Source: Frigidibacter sp. (GTDB lineage Bacteria > Pseudomonadota > Alphaproteobacteria > Rhodobacterales > Rhodobacteraceae). Taken from it: a stretch of 64,000 bases of DNA. The notes below the pieces were generated by a model. That model ran no database searches and had not been told where the DNA came from. It was given only the letters and a program-made list of their open reading frames with translations. The stretch lies in assembly GCF_030695035.1 (NCBI RefSeq), contig NZ_JAUYTT010000002.1:1-64000 (forward strand). Reading direction: 5' to 3'. Made by a program: the position numbers and the translations under genes. Shown here one piece after another: positions 19,316-28,834 of the stretch (position 1 is its first letter; every line of letters starts with the position of its first letter).

Positions 19316-20373
19316 GCGGCGTCCAGACGATTGCCGTCGGCGCGGACGAAGGCGAGACCCGCCTCGACCGCTGGCTGAAGAAGAAATTCCCGCAAGTGAC
19401 GCAGGGCGCCGTCGAGAAGATGTGCCGCACCGGCCAGCTGCGCGTCGATGGTGGCCGCGTCAAGGCTTCCACCCGGCTCGAACCTGGCATGGAGGTGCGC
19501 ATCCCGCCGCTGCCCGATCTGCCGGCCGAACCCGCGCCCCGCGCCCCGCGCCCACGCGGCCCCGGCGTGATCGAGGCGGATGCCGAGATGATCCAGTCCT
19601 GCGTGCTGTGGAAGGACGAGCATATCATCGCCCTCAACAAGCCCGCCGGCCTGCCCAGCCAGGGCGGCTCCGGCCAGGGCGACCGGCATGTGGACGGCCT
19701 GACCGAGGCGCTGATGTTCGGCTACAAGGACCGGCCCAAGCTGGTCCATCGGCTCGACAAGGACACCTCGGGCGTCTTGCTGCTGGCCCGCACCGACCGC
19801 ATCGCACGGGCGCTGTCCGAGGCGTTCCGCCTGCGCTCCACCCGCAAGATCTACTGGGCCGTTGTTGCCGGCGTCCCCAGCCCGCGCAAGGGCACCATCC
19901 GCTTCGGCCTCGTGAAGGCCGGCGGGCGCGGCCATCTGGGCGAGGGCGAGAAAATGATCGCCGTCCATCCCTCGAAGGTCGACCAGACCGAAGGCGCCAA
20001 GCGCGCGACCACCGATTTCGCCGTGCTCTCGGCGCTGGCGACCCGCGCCGCCTGGGTGGCGCTGGTGCCGATCACCGGGCGCACCCATCAGCTGCGCGCG
20101 CATATGGCCGAGATCGGCCACCCGATCATCGGCGATGGCAAATATGGCGGCTCCGGCCAGGAAAACCTCGGCGATGGCTGGGGCGCGCAACTGGGCGGCG
20201 ATATCAGCCGCAAGCTGCACCTGCATGCCCGCCAGATCAGCTTTGACCACCCGATCACCAAGAAGCGCGTCACCATCGTGGCCCCGCTGCCGCCGCATAT
20301 GGACAAGACCTGGAAGACGCTCGGCTGGCATGAAAACGACGTGCCCGCCGATCCCTTCGAGGATGAGGCATGA
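19312..20373 (+). CDS. RluC/RluD-family rRNA pseudouridine synthase
   Basis: The enzyme converts specific uridines in 23S rRNA to pseudouridine. The 353-residue protein has an N-terminal S4-like domain (TRLDRWLKKKFPQVTQGAVE, LRVDGGRVK), then the catalytic domain with HRLDKDTSGVLLLARTD, where the Asp is the nucleophile, and ITGRTHQLRAHMAEIGHPI. This fits RluC best, which modifies positions near 955, 2504 and 2580 in E. coli, but the exact target is inferred. It overlaps crcB and the HAD gene by four bases on each side. Confidence 0.93.
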   Translation: MSGVQTIAVGADEGETRLDRWLKKKFPQVTQGAVEKMCRTGQLRVDGGRVKASTRLEPGMEVRIPPLPDLPAEPAPRAPRPRGPGVIEADAEMIQSCVLWKDEHIIALNKPAGLPSQGGSGQGDRHVDGLTEALMFGYKDRPKLVHRLDKDTSGVLLLARTDRIARALSEAFRLRSTRKIYWAVVAGVPSPRKGTIRFGLVKAGGRGHLGEGEKMIAVHPSKVDQTEGAKRATTDFAVLSALATRAAWVALVPITGRTHQLRAHMAEIGHPIIGDGKYGGSGQENLGDGWGAQLGGDISRKLHLHARQISFDHPITKKRVTIVAPLPPHMDKTWKTLGWHENDVPADPFEDEA

Positions 20374-21041
20374 TCCCCCGCCTTGTCATCTTTGACGTGG
20401 ATGGCACCCTGGTCGACAGCCAGCGCCAGATCCACACCTCGATGACCGAGGCGTTCCTGCTGCAAGGCCATGTCGCGCCCGAACTCGCCGCGGTCCTGTC
20501 CATCGTCGGCCTGTCGCTGCCCGAAGCGGTGGCGCGGCTGGCGCCCGACCTGCCCGAGGGCGAGCGCGGCCATATCGTCGCCGGCTACAAGGCCACCTTC
20601 AACGGCTTGCGCGCCGCCGGTATCGCGCCGCTCTACCCGGGCATTGCCGAGGCGCTGCAGGCCCTCGCCGCGCGTGACGATCTGCTGCTGGGGGTCGCCA
20701 CCGGCAAGTCGCGCCGCGGCCTCGTGCATCTGCTGCAGGCCTACGGGATCGAGGATCTGTTCGTCACCCGTCAGGTGGCTGACGATCATCCCTCCAAACC
20801 GCACCCCTCGATGCTGCTGGCGGCGCTGGCCGAAACCGGCATCGCGCCGCAAGACGCGGTGATGATCGGCGACACGACCTTTGATATCGAGATGGCCGGC
20901 GCCGCCGGCATCACCGCGCTTGGCGTCGCCTGGGGCTATCACCCGGCAGAGGCGCTGCTGGCCGCCGGGGCAGGGGACGTCATCGCCTCGTCTGCCGACT
21001 TGATGCCCGCACTGGATGCGCTGTGGGATGCGGTGGCGTAA
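20370..21041 (+). CDS. HAD-family hydrolase (phosphoglycolate phosphatase-like)
   Basis: The 223-residue protein has HAD motif I DVDGTLVDS at residues 9-17 with both catalytic Asp residues, motif II in GVATGKS, and motif III/IV in HPSMLLAAL and GDTTFDIEMA. A helical cap domain lies between motifs I and II. Similar proteins in this order act as phosphoglycolate phosphatases or less specific phosphatases; the substrate cannot be told. It is coupled to the pseudouridine synthase gene (ATGA overlap) and to the next gene (one-base overlap). Confidence 0.9.
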   Translation: MIPRLVIFDVDGTLVDSQRQIHTSMTEAFLLQGHVAPELAAVLSIVGLSLPEAVARLAPDLPEGERGHIVAGYKATFNGLRAAGIAPLYPGIAEALQALAARDDLLLGVATGKSRRGLVHLLQAYGIEDLFVTRQVADDHPSKPHPSMLLAALAETGIAPQDAVMIGDTTFDIEMAGAAGITALGVAWGYHPAEALLAAGAGDVIASSADLMPALDALWDAVA

Positions 21042-21760
21042 TGGCGGACTGGGCCCCCAAACGCTTCTGGACCGCCGCTGGTGTGACTGCCGTCGAAACC
21101 GGCTTCGCCGTCCAGCTCGATGGCCGCCCGGTGAAGACCCCGGCCAAGGCGCCGCTGGTGGTGCCGAACGCCGCGCTGGCCACCGCCATCGCCGCCGAAT
21201 GGGACGCGCAGGCCAAGCTGGTCGATCCGCGCACCATGCCGGTGACCCGCGCCGCGAACTCTGCCATCGACACCGTCGTCCCCAACCGCGCCACCGTGCT
21301 GGGGATGATCGCGGCCTATGGCGGCTCCGACCTTCTGTGCTACCGCGCCGAATCTCCGCCGCCGCTGATCGAGCGTCAGGCCGCCGCCTGGGATCCACTA
21401 CTGAACTGGGCGGCGAGCGCACATGGCGCCCCGTTGCGCGTCACCGCTGGCATCGTCCATGTCGCGCAGCCCCCCGAAAGCCTTGCACGGCTCAACGCCC
21501 ACCTGGACTCCTTCTCCGATTTCGAACTCGTCGCCCTGCATGATCTGGTGGCCCTCTCCGGCTCGCTGGTGATCGGCCTCGCCGCCGCCGCAGACCTCGC
21601 CCCTGCCGATGATCTGTGGCGAACCTCCCGAATCGACGAGGAATTTCAGGCAGAGCTGTGGGGGCAGGACGAAGAGGCCGCCGAGGTTGTGGCCTTGAAG
21701 CGAAATGACTTTCTGCAGGCCCGCGCCTTCCTCGATCTGGCCCGCGCGCCCGGTTCCTAG
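21041..21760 (+). CDS. ATP12-family chaperone
   Basis: The 239-residue product belongs to the ATP12 family, whose mitochondrial member assists assembly of the F1-ATPase alpha subunit. Seen features: KRFWTAAGVTAVETGFAVQL with LDGRPVKTPAKAPLVVP, AAEWDAQAKLVDPRTMPVTR and AANSAIDTV, then YRAESPPPLIERQAAAWDPL. The ATG at 21041 overlaps the HAD stop by one base; an in-frame upstream ATG lies inside that gene and is rejected. The F0 genes lie 36 kb away in this window. Confidence 0.9.
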   Translation: MADWAPKRFWTAAGVTAVETGFAVQLDGRPVKTPAKAPLVVPNAALATAIAAEWDAQAKLVDPRTMPVTRAANSAIDTVVPNRATVLGMIAAYGGSDLLCYRAESPPPLIERQAAAWDPLLNWAASAHGAPLRVTAGIVHVAQPPESLARLNAHLDSFSDFELVALHDLVALSGSLVIGLAAAADLAPADDLWRTSRIDEEFQAELWGQDEEAAEVVALKRNDFLQARAFLDLARAPGS

Positions 21761-21970
21761 GCCGCCACCTTTCGCCCCCATCTTTGCATGGTCTGCCCAA
21801 TTCACAGGCGGATGCCGCACCGCTGTGCAGCAGGCCCGATGCGCCCTTGACGGGTTAATTCGATTTGGCCCACACTCCTGTCATTGGGGACCACTCCCCA
21901 AACAAACGCACCCGGCTACAGGGCGCGCAATTTCCCCCCGAATGGGGTGGCAACTCAGGAAGAGGTAAGC

Positions 21971-22993
21971 ATGAAGAATACCGTATTTCTCGGCACGCTG
22001 GCGGCGGCCGGTCTGGCCGCAGGCTTCGTTTCGGCAGCAACGCTGGACGACGTCAAGGCGCGCGGCGAGCTGAACTGCGGCGTGAACACCGGCCTCGTGG
22101 GCTTCGCCGCACCGGATGCCAACGGCAACTGGTCGGGCTTTGACGTCGCGATCTGCAAGGCCGTCGCTGCTGCCGTTCTGGGCGACGCCAGCAAGGTCAA
22201 ATACGTGCCGACAACCGGCCAGACCCGCTTTACCGCGCTGGCCTCGGGCGAAGTCGATATCCTGTCGCGCAACACGACCTGGACCTTCTCGCGCGATGCC
22301 GACCTGAAGTTCACCTTCATCGGCGTGAACTACTATGACGGCCAGGGCTTCATGGTGAACAAGGCTCTGGGCGTGACCTCGGCCAAGGAACTCGATGGCG
22401 CCACCGTCTGCATCCAGACCGGCACCACGACCGAGCTCAACCTCGCCGACTTCTTCAAGGTCAACAACATGACCTACTCGCCGGTCACGATCGAGACCAA
22501 CGCCGAGGGCGAGCAGCAATTCCTCGCCGGCGCCTGCGATGCCTACACCACCGACGCTTCGGGCCTTGCAGCTACCCGCGCCGCCTTTGCCAACCCGGAG
22601 GACTATGTGATCCTGCCGGAAATCATCTCGAAAGAGCCGCTGGGGCCGCTGGTCCGTCACGGCGATGACCAGTGGGCCGACATCACCCGCTGGGCGATGA
22701 ACGCGCTGATCGCTGCCGAAGAATACGGCGTGACCTCGGCGAACATCGAAGAGCTGTCCAAAGGCACCGAGAACCCCGAGATCAACCGTCTGCTCGGGGC
22801 CGGCGAAGACAACCTCGGCGCGATGATCGGTCTTGAAAAAGACTGGGGCAAGAAGGCCATCGTCGGCGCTGGCGGCAATTATGGCGAGATCTTCGCTGCC
22901 ACCATCGGCGAATCCACTCCGATCGGTCTGGCCCGCGGGCTGAACGCACAATGGACCCAAGGCGGCCTGCTCTACACGCCGCCGTTCCGTTGA
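21971..22993 (+). CDS. bztA: Glutamate/glutamine/aspartate/asparagine-binding protein
   Basis: This is the periplasmic substrate-binding component of the Bzt ABC importer. The 340-residue product has a Sec signal (MKNTVFLGTLAAAGLAAGF, cleaved near residue 22 at VSA-A) and a SBP family 3 fold: TLDDVKARGELNCGVNTGLV, NWSGFDVAICKAVAAAVLG, TGQTRFTALASGEVDILSRN and TTWTFSRDADL. Cys residues in NCGVNTG, VAICKA, TVCIQTG and GACDAYTTD are conserved in this group. The start has GAGGT upstream. A hairpin follows the gene before bztB. Confidence 0.95.
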   Translation: MKNTVFLGTLAAAGLAAGFVSAATLDDVKARGELNCGVNTGLVGFAAPDANGNWSGFDVAICKAVAAAVLGDASKVKYVPTTGQTRFTALASGEVDILSRNTTWTFSRDADLKFTFIGVNYYDGQGFMVNKALGVTSAKELDGATVCIQTGTTTELNLADFFKVNNMTYSPVTIETNAEGEQQFLAGACDAYTTDASGLAATRAAFANPEDYVILPEIISKEPLGPLVRHGDDQWADITRWAMNALIAAEEYGVTSANIEELSKGTENPEINRLLGAGEDNLGAMIGLEKDWGKKAIVGAGGNYGEIFAATIGESTPIGLARGLNAQWTQGGLLYTPPFR

Positions 22994-23009
22994 TCTGAAG
23001 CTACCAAAA

Positions 23010-23031
23010 GGGGGCGCCGTCTGGCGCCCCC
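23010..23031 (+). terminator. Intercistronic hairpin between bztA and bztB
   Basis: A perfect 9-bp stem (23010-23018 with 23023-23031, loop GTCT) starts 17 bases after the bztA stop. There is no T-run. Such structures in binding-protein operons keep the upstream message abundant relative to permease message. Confidence 0.6.
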
Positions 23032-23127
23032 TGTTCCAACATCGGGGTGGAAACCGGACCGCTGGGGCGACAGCCCCGACAAACAAGGCCAAAGGCCGCG
23101 CGGGACCGGGATCAGGGGAATATACAT

Positions 23128-24381
23128 ATGGCAACCGTCACGGATGCGCCGAAAGCTAGCTTTCGGCTCAGTATGCTCATTTACGATACGCGCTATCGGT
23201 CGATAACCATTCAGATCGTGGTGCTGCTGCTGTTCATGGCCGGCGCCGCCTGGCTGGTGGACAACACCGTGCGCAACCTTGCGGCGCTGGGCAAGGATTT
23301 CAGCTTCGGCTTCCTGTGGAACCGCGCCGGCTACGACATCAACCAGATGCTCGTGCAATATACCAATGACAGCACGCATGGCCGCGCCATGCTCATCGGG
23401 CTGCTGAACACCCTGCTGGTGGCGTTCATGTCCTGTGTGGCTGCCACCGTGCTGGGCGTGATCATCGGCGTGCTGCGCCTGTCGCCGAACTGGATCGTCG
23501 GCCGGCTGACCACCGTCTATGTCGAGATGTTCCGCAACATCCCGGTGCTGCTGTGGATCCTGGTCGCCTACGCGATCTTCACCGAGGTGCTGCCCGCGCC
23601 GAACGCCTTCCGCGGCGAGAATCCCACCGCTTCGATGATCCTTTTCGACAGCGTGGCGCTGACCAACCGCTACACCGCGATCCCCGACCCGCTGTTCTAC
23701 CGCTCGCTTGGCAATATCGATGTCGGGCTGTTCCTGATCAGCCTCGACCTTCTGGCGATCATCGCAGTCATCACCGGCAGCGTGTTGGTGAACCGCAAGC
23801 TGCTGGCCCATGCCACTGCCGTGCAGAACGCCACGGGCGTGCGGCCGGTGACCTGGTGGAAGAGCATCCTCGTGCTGCTGGTGCCGCTCGCCCTGCTGCT
23901 GATCGCGCTTGGCTTTCATGCCGAACGCCCGGTGCTGCGCGGCTTCAACTTCACCGGCGGGCTTGACGTGTCCAACTCGCTGATGGCGCTATGGCTGGGG
24001 CTGACGCTCTACACCGCCGCCTTCATCGCCGAGATTGTACGCGCCGGCATCGGCGCCGTGTCCCGCGGCCAGACCGAGGCGGCCTTCGCCCTTGGCCTGC
24101 GCCCGAACCGCACGATGAGCCTCGTGATCCTGCCGCAGGCGCTGCGGGTGATCGTGCCGCCGCTGATCTCGCAATACCTCAACATCACCAAGAACTCCTC
24201 GCTTGCCATCGCGGTCGGCTACATGGACCTGCGCGGCACGCTGGGGGGCATCACCCTCAACCAGACGGGACGCGAGTTGGAATGCGTGCTTCTGATGATG
24301 CTGATCTACCTGGCGATCAGCCTGATGATCTCGGGCGCGATGAACGTCTACAACAACTCCGTCAAGCTGAAGGAGCGTTGA
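23128..24381 (+). CDS. bztB: Glutamate/aspartate ABC transporter permease BztB
   Basis: One of two membrane permeases of the Bzt importer. The 417-residue protein has an N-terminal membrane segment (IQIVVLLLFMAGAAWLV), a large insert, and the permease domain with GLLNTLLVAFMSCVAATVLG and EMFRNIPVLLWILVAYAI; the EAA motif lies near the end (EAAFALGLRPN ... VILPQALR). The ATG at 23128 has GGGGA upstream. bztC begins two bases after the stop. Confidence 0.95.
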   Translation: MATVTDAPKASFRLSMLIYDTRYRSITIQIVVLLLFMAGAAWLVDNTVRNLAALGKDFSFGFLWNRAGYDINQMLVQYTNDSTHGRAMLIGLLNTLLVAFMSCVAATVLGVIIGVLRLSPNWIVGRLTTVYVEMFRNIPVLLWILVAYAIFTEVLPAPNAFRGENPTASMILFDSVALTNRYTAIPDPLFYRSLGNIDVGLFLISLDLLAIIAVITGSVLVNRKLLAHATAVQNATGVRPVTWWKSILVLLVPLALLLIALGFHAERPVLRGFNFTGGLDVSNSLMALWLGLTLYTAAFIAEIVRAGIGAVSRGQTEAAFALGLRPNRTMSLVILPQALRVIVPPLISQYLNITKNSSLAIAVGYMDLRGTLGGITLNQTGRELECVLLMMLIYLAISLMISGAMNVYNNSVKLKER

Positions 24382-24382
24382 G

Positions 24383-25702
24383 ATGAGCGACACCCATTCC
24401 GAAACCGTCGCCTATGTCCGCGAGACGATGCTGCCGCAAGCGACGCCGCCTGCCTCCGAGGTTGGCGCAATCAAGTGGCTGCGCGAGAACCTGTTCTCGG
24501 GCGTACTCAACACTATCCTGACCCTTGTCGGCATTGCTGCGGTGGTCTGGCTGGTGCAGGCTGCGTTGCCCTGGTTCCTGCACGGCGTCTGGAACGCCAA
24601 CTCCCTGCCCGAATGCCGGCAGATCATCGCCGAAACCTGGGGCGAGGGCGCCCATGGCGCCTGCTGGGCCGTGATCCGCGAACGCTGGAACCAGTTCCTG
24701 TTCGGCTTCTACCCGTCAGACCTCTACTGGCGCCCGGTGCTGGCGCTGGCGCTGTTCTTCGCCGCCGTGGCCCCGGTGCTGTTCACCGAACTGCCGCGCA
24801 AGCTCCTGTGGGGCAGCGCGTTTTATCCCGCCGTCGCTTATATCCTGCTCTGGGGCGGATCGCTCTGGGTGCCGATCTCGGTGATGGCCGGCTTCGGCGT
24901 TGGCTGGCTGGGCCTTGTGGCGGCGCGCCGCACGAACCTGCCGCTGCTGGGGCCGTTGGCCGCCGTGCTGCTGCCGCTGATCTGGTGGCTGTTCCTCGCC
25001 GGCCCGGTGGCCGGGATGCTGGAAGACATCATCCCGCTTGGGGTTGAGGAAGTCCGGTCCGACAAGTTCGGCGGCTTCGTCCTCTCGCTCACCATCGGCA
25101 TCGCGGCCATCGTGCTGTCGCTGCCGCTGGGCATCGTGCTGGCGCTTGGCCGCCGGTCCGACATGCTGCTGGTCAAGGCGCTGTCGGTCGGGTTCATCGA
25201 GTTCATCCGCGGCGTGCCGCTGATCACCCTGCTGTTCACCGCCTCGCTTCTGCTGAACTACTTCCTGCCGCCGGGCACGAACTTCGACATCATCCTGCGC
25301 GTCATCATCATGGTGACCCTCTTCGCTGCGGCCTATATCGCCGAGGTGATCCGTGGGGGGCTTGCCGCCCTGCCGCGCGGCCAGTACGAGGCCGCCGACA
25401 GCCTTGGCCTTGATTACTGGAAGGCCATGCAGCTGATCGTGCTGCCGCAGGCGCTCAAGATCTCGATCCCGGGCATCGTGTCCACCTTCATCGGCCTCTT
25501 CAAGGACACCACGCTGGTGATCTTCGTCGGCCTTCTGGACCCGCTGAAAGGCATCACCGACGCCGTCCGCGCCGCCATCGAATGGAAGGGCGTCTACTGG
25601 GAGCCCTTCATCTTCGTCGGCGCCATCTTCTTTGTCTTCAACTTCGGCATGTCGCGGTACTCGATGTATCTCGAGAACAAGCTGAAACGCGACCATCGCT
25701 AA
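24383..25702 (+). CDS. bztC: Glutamate/aspartate ABC transporter permease BztC
   Basis: Second permease of the Bzt importer, 439 residues. Membrane segments run through most of its length; a periplasmic segment holds a Cys-containing loop ([20 protein letters not shown]). The C-terminal domain has [33 protein letters not shown] and the EAA motif [17 protein letters not shown] followed by LPQALK. Large size relative to simpler family members is a feature of BztB/BztC and AapQ/AapM. bztD follows 11 bases after the stop. Confidence 0.95.
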   Translation: MSDTHSETVAYVRETMLPQATPPASEVGAIKWLRENLFSGVLNTILTLVGIAAVVWLVQAALPWFLHGVWNANSLPECRQIIAETWGEGAHGACWAVIRERWNQFLFGFYPSDLYWRPVLALALFFAAVAPVLFTELPRKLLWGSAFYPAVAYILLWGGSLWVPISVMAGFGVGWLGLVAARRTNLPLLGPLAAVLLPLIWWLFLAGPVAGMLEDIIPLGVEEVRSDKFGGFVLSLTIGIAAIVLSLPLGIVLALGRRSDMLLVKALSVGFIEFIRGVPLITLLFTASLLLNYFLPPGTNFDIILRVIIMVTLFAAAYIAEVIRGGLAALPRGQYEAADSLGLDYWKAMQLIVLPQALKISIPGIVSTFIGLFKDTTLVIFVGLLDPLKGITDAVRAAIEWKGVYWEPFIFVGAIFFVFNFGMSRYSMYLENKLKRDHR

Positions 25703-25713
25703 GGAGCAGCCCC

Positions 25714-26505
25714 ATGTCGGACACTCAAATCGCGCGTGAAGTCGACCGCAGCCATATGCAGGTTTCGGACGAGATCGCCATCCAGATCACCAGCATGAAC
25801 AAATGGTTCGGCAGCTTCCACGTGCTGCGGGACATCAACCTGACCGTGATGCGCGGCGAGCGCATCGTGGTCTGCGGCCCCTCGGGATCCGGCAAGTCCA
25901 CGCTGATCCGCTGCATCAACCGGCTGGAAGAACACCAGTCGGGGCGGATCATCGTCGATGGCACCGAACTGACCAGCGACCTCAAGAACATCGACAAGGT
26001 GCGCTCCGAGGTCGGCATGGTGTTCCAGCACTTCAACCTCTTCCCGCATCTGACCATCCTCGAGAACCTCACCCTCGCGCCGATCTGGGTCCGCAAGGTG
26101 CCCAAGCGCGAGGCCGAGGAGACGGCGATGTATTTCCTCGACAAGGTGAAGATTCCGGAACAGGCGCTGAAATATCCCGGCCAGCTGTCGGGCGGCCAGC
26201 AGCAGCGCGTCGCCATCGCCCGCAGCCTGTGCATGAAGCCGCGGATCATGCTGTTCGACGAGCCGACCTCGGCGCTTGATCCCGAAATGATCAAGGAAGT
26301 GCTGGATACGATGATCGGCCTTGCCGAAGAAGGCATGACGATGATCTGCGTGACCCATGAGATGGGCTTTGCCCAAGCCGTGGCGAACCGGGTGATCTTC
26401 ATGGATCAGGGCCAGATCGTGGAGCAGAACGAGCCCTACGAGTTCTTCAACAACCCCAAGAGCGAGCGGACGAAACTGTTCCTCAGCCAGATTCTGGGGC
26501 ACTGA
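25714..26505 (+). CDS. bztD: Glutamate/aspartate ABC transporter ATP-binding protein BztD
   Basis: ATPase that drives the Bzt importer. The 263-residue product has Walker [10 protein letters not shown], the Q-loop [15 protein letters not shown], the ABC signature [15 protein letters not shown], Walker [13 protein letters not shown] and the switch His in VTHEMGFAQ. The ATG at 25714 has AAGGAG upstream. It is the last gene of the operon and is followed by a pair of identical hairpins. Confidence 0.96.
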   Translation: MSDTQIAREVDRSHMQVSDEIAIQITSMNKWFGSFHVLRDINLTVMRGERIVVCGPSGSGKSTLIRCINRLEEHQSGRIIVDGTELTSDLKNIDKVRSEVGMVFQHFNLFPHLTILENLTLAPIWVRKVPKREAEETAMYFLDKVKIPEQALKYPGQLSGGQQQRVAIARSLCMKPRIMLFDEPTSALDPEMIKEVLDTMIGLAEEGMTMICVTHEMGFAQAVANRVIFMDQGQIVEQNEPYEFFNNPKSERTKLFLSQILGH

Positions 26506-26514
26506 CGGAAGCGG

Positions 26515-26590
26515 CCGGGGGGCCAGCCCCCCGGACCGTGCCAAAGCCGGGGGGCCAGCCCCCCGGACCCCCCGGGATATTTGGACCAAA
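26515..26590 (+). repeat. Duplicated 20-bp hairpin plus GGATATTTGGA motif after bztD
   Basis: Two identical 20-bp hairpins (26515-26534 and 26547-26566; 8-bp G/C arms, CCAG loop) lie 32 bases apart, followed by CCCCCCGGGATATTTGGACC. They probably end the bzt transcript. The same layout, hairpin plus GGATATTTGGA, recurs in inverted orientation near 63.3 kb. Confidence 0.65.
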
Positions 26591-26627
26591 ACGAAGGGGC
26601 GGGCCGGTGGCGCGCCCCTTTTGGCTG

Positions 26628-27137
26628 TCAGTCGCGGCCCGAGGGGACGAAGAAGTCCAGCGCCGATCCGCGATGCGGTTCCAACTCGCCCCAGCTTGCG
26701 ATCTCGAAATCCACCACCAGCGTGGCGGCGGTCGGGTAGCGCGCGAAATCGGCATGGTGCGGCGGCTCGGCCGGCAGCAGCGCCGCGAAGGCCGCGATCC
26801 CGGGATTGTGGCCCAGCATCATCACCACCTGCCCGGTCGCCGCCTTCAGCGCCGCCAGCATCGTGGCGGGTTCGGCATGATACAGCGCCTTGACCAGCTC
26901 CGGCTCCGGCGCGCCCTCCAGCCCCAGCGCGGCAAAGGTCTCACGGGTGCGGGCCGCGGTCGAGCACAGCACCTGATCCGGCAGGTAATCGCGCGAGCCA
27001 AGCCATTGCCCCAGTTCCGCCGAGGCGCGACGGCCGCGCGGGTTCAGCGGGCGGTCATGGTCCGGCATCTCGGCATCGTCCCAGGACGATTTGGCATGGC
27101 GGATCAGGATCAGGCGGCGGTGTCCATCAGGTGTCAT
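26628..27137 (-). CDS. SixA-type histidine phosphatase
   Basis: The 169-residue cytoplasmic protein belongs to the histidine phosphatase (phosphoglycerate mutase-like) family. It shows the RHA catalytic motif as LILIRHAKSSWDD, followed by DHDRPLNPRGRRASAELG, and the second active His in MLGHNPGIAAFA. E. coli SixA dephosphorylates a phosphohistidine in the PtsN/ArcB systems; the target here is unknown. The start MTPDGHRR at 27137 overlaps the ferredoxin-like gene by four bases, so the two are coupled in an argB-ferredoxin-sixA unit. Confidence 0.88.
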   Translation of the reverse strand: MTPDGHRRLILIRHAKSSWDDAEMPDHDRPLNPRGRRASAELGQWLGSRDYLPDQVLCSTAARTRETFAALGLEGAPEPELVKALYHAEPATMLAALKAATGQVVMMLGHNPGIAAFAALLPAEPPHHADFARYPTAATLVVDFEIASWGELEPHRGSALDFFVPSGRD

Positions 27138-27784
27138 CGGTGAAAAAGCCTCATATGATAGGCCGATTGGACCTGCAGCCTTGCATGACCGGCACTCACG
27201 GGGCAAGCCCGACGCACGGCGCAGCCCCGATCGAGGCAATCTGCCCCACTTGGCCCCGACAGGAACTCATGGCAGGCGGGCACGTCATAGCCCCTGCCGG
27301 TCAGGGCCCCGGCCGGGCAGGCGGTCAGGCAGGGGCGCGCTTCGCAAGCCTCACAGGGCGGCACCGCAGGCCCGGGCAGCACAAGCCGCTCGCGCAGGGC
27401 AATCGCCCCGCGATAGGAGGCGAAGAGCCCCATTTCCTCATGCACCAGAAACACCACCGGTGAGGCCCAGGCCCGGCCAGACCGCAGGGCCCAGGCCTGA
27501 AACGGCCGCCAGGGCGGCCCGCCGAAGGGGAAATAGGCTTTGCCACCAAGGGCGCAGGCCATCTTGCCGATCACCCGCCGCGACCAGCGGTCAATGGGAT
27601 TGGCGCGCCCGTCCAGCCATTCCGGCTGCGCCGTCAGATGCGCCCAGAAGCCCGGCTCGGCCGGGGACAGCAGCAGCAAGGTGCCCGTCCCCTCTGGCAG
27701 CCCATCCCCGGGTTCGGGATGAAACGCCCCCGACACCGCCAGCGCATGGCCCGCCGCCTCAGCCGCGATCCCCTCAAGCGTCAC
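27134..27784 (-). CDS. Ferredoxin-like 4Fe-4S protein (QueG-related)
   Basis: The 216-residue protein has a Cys-rich C-terminus with two clusters: [18 protein letters not shown] (CxxCx4CxxxCP) and further Cys in [15 protein letters not shown], which fit two 4Fe-4S centres. The N-terminal part (residues 1-120) has no obvious motif; [20 protein letters not shown] and [12 protein letters not shown] precede the clusters. It resembles the ferredoxin half of epoxyqueuosine reductase-like proteins but is too short to be QueG. The role is unknown. It overlaps argB and sixA by four bases each, an odd association of an arginine enzyme with an electron carrier. Confidence 0.85.
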   Translation of the reverse strand: MTLEGIAAEAAGHALAVSGAFHPEPGDGLPEGTGTLLLLSPAEPGFWAHLTAQPEWLDGRANPIDRWSRRVIGKMACALGGKAYFPFGGPPWRPFQAWALRSGRAWASPVVFLVHEEMGLFASYRGAIALRERLVLPGPAVPPCEACEARPCLTACPAGALTGRGYDVPACHEFLSGPSGADCLDRGCAVRRACPVSAGHARLQVQSAYHMRLFHR

Positions 27785-28659
27785 TTCACCCGCGGCTTCA
27801 CCCGCGGCTCGGTCGAGCGGATCAGGCTGCCCGCGCCATGTTCGGTGAACAGCTCCAGCAGGCAGGCGTTCGGCACGCGGCCATCGAGGATGACCACGGC
27901 CCGCACGCCCTCTTCCAGCGCCTTCAGCGCGGTCTCGGCCTTGGGAATCATCCCGCCCGCGATCACGCCGCTTTCGATCATCTCTTCCACTTCGCCCGGC
28001 GTCATCGCCGTCACGATCTCGCCGGCGGCATTCTTCACCCCCGACACATCGGTCAGCAGCAGCAGCCGGTCGGCCTGCAACGCGCCGGCAATCGCCCCCG
28101 CCGCGGTATCGCCATTCACGTTGAAGGTCTCGTTCGGGCCCATCCCCGTTGCCACCGGTGCCACCACCGGGATGATCCCGGCGGCGAACAGGTCGCGCAG
28201 CACCTGCACGTTCATCTCCACCGGCTTGCCGACGAAGCCAAGCTCCGGGTCATCGGCGACGCAGACCATCATGTCATCGTCCTTGCCCGACAGGCCCACG
28301 GCCCGGCCGCCCTCATCCATGATCGCCTGCACGATGCGCTTGTTCACAAGGCCGGTCAGCACCATCTCGACCACCTCGACCGTGGCCTTGTCCGTCACCC
28401 GCTTGCCGCGCAGAAATTTCGATTCGATCCCCAGCTTGCCCAGCAGGTCATTGATCATCGGCCCGCCGCCATGCACCACGACCGGGTTCACCCCCACCTG
28501 CCGCATCAGCACCACGTCGCGCGCGAAATCGGCCATCGCGTCTTCGTCGCCCATCGCATTGCCGCCGAATTTCACGACGACAATCGAACCCGCATAGCGC
28601 TGCAGATAGGGAAGCGCCTCGGACAGGGTCCGGGCGGTGGCGATCCAGTCACGGTTCAT
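27781..28659 (-). CDS. argB: Acetylglutamate kinase
   Basis: ArgB phosphorylates N-acetylglutamate with ATP, the second step of arginine synthesis. The 292-residue product has [54 protein letters not shown] and [19 protein letters not shown], and ends in IIRSTEPRV-type residues as in Rhodobacter. The start at 28659 ([11 protein letters not shown]) is chosen as in relatives; an in-frame ATG at 28674 is an alternative. It is the promoter-proximal gene of a minus-strand three-gene unit. Confidence 0.96.
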   Translation of the reverse strand: MNRDWIATARTLSEALPYLQRYAGSIVVVKFGGNAMGDEDAMADFARDVVLMRQVGVNPVVVHGGGPMINDLLGKLGIESKFLRGKRVTDKATVEVVEMVLTGLVNKRIVQAIMDEGGRAVGLSGKDDDMMVCVADDPELGFVGKPVEMNVQVLRDLFAAGIIPVVAPVATGMGPNETFNVNGDTAAGAIAGALQADRLLLLTDVSGVKNAAGEIVTAMTPGEVEEMIESGVIAGGMIPKAETALKALEEGVRAVVILDGRVPNACLLELFTEHGAGSLIRSTEPRVKPRVK

Positions 28660-28834
28660 GGTCTGCTTTCTCATCTGGCAAGGCTCCGGGGATTGCTGCC
28701 AAAGTGTTAGACGCATCGCGCCCCCCTGCCAAGGCCGCGGTGCCGCGGGCGGCGCGCCGTTGCCAATGTCCGGAAAATGGCTAGGGTCTGCGCGGCGGGG
28801 CGGGGTGCGCCGCGGGATCACGGCGGAGACGGAT

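Noticed and set aside
21847-21875. Promoter for bztA at TTGACG
   Set aside because: No acceptable -10 at 16-18 bases; the -35-like hexamer alone is not enough.
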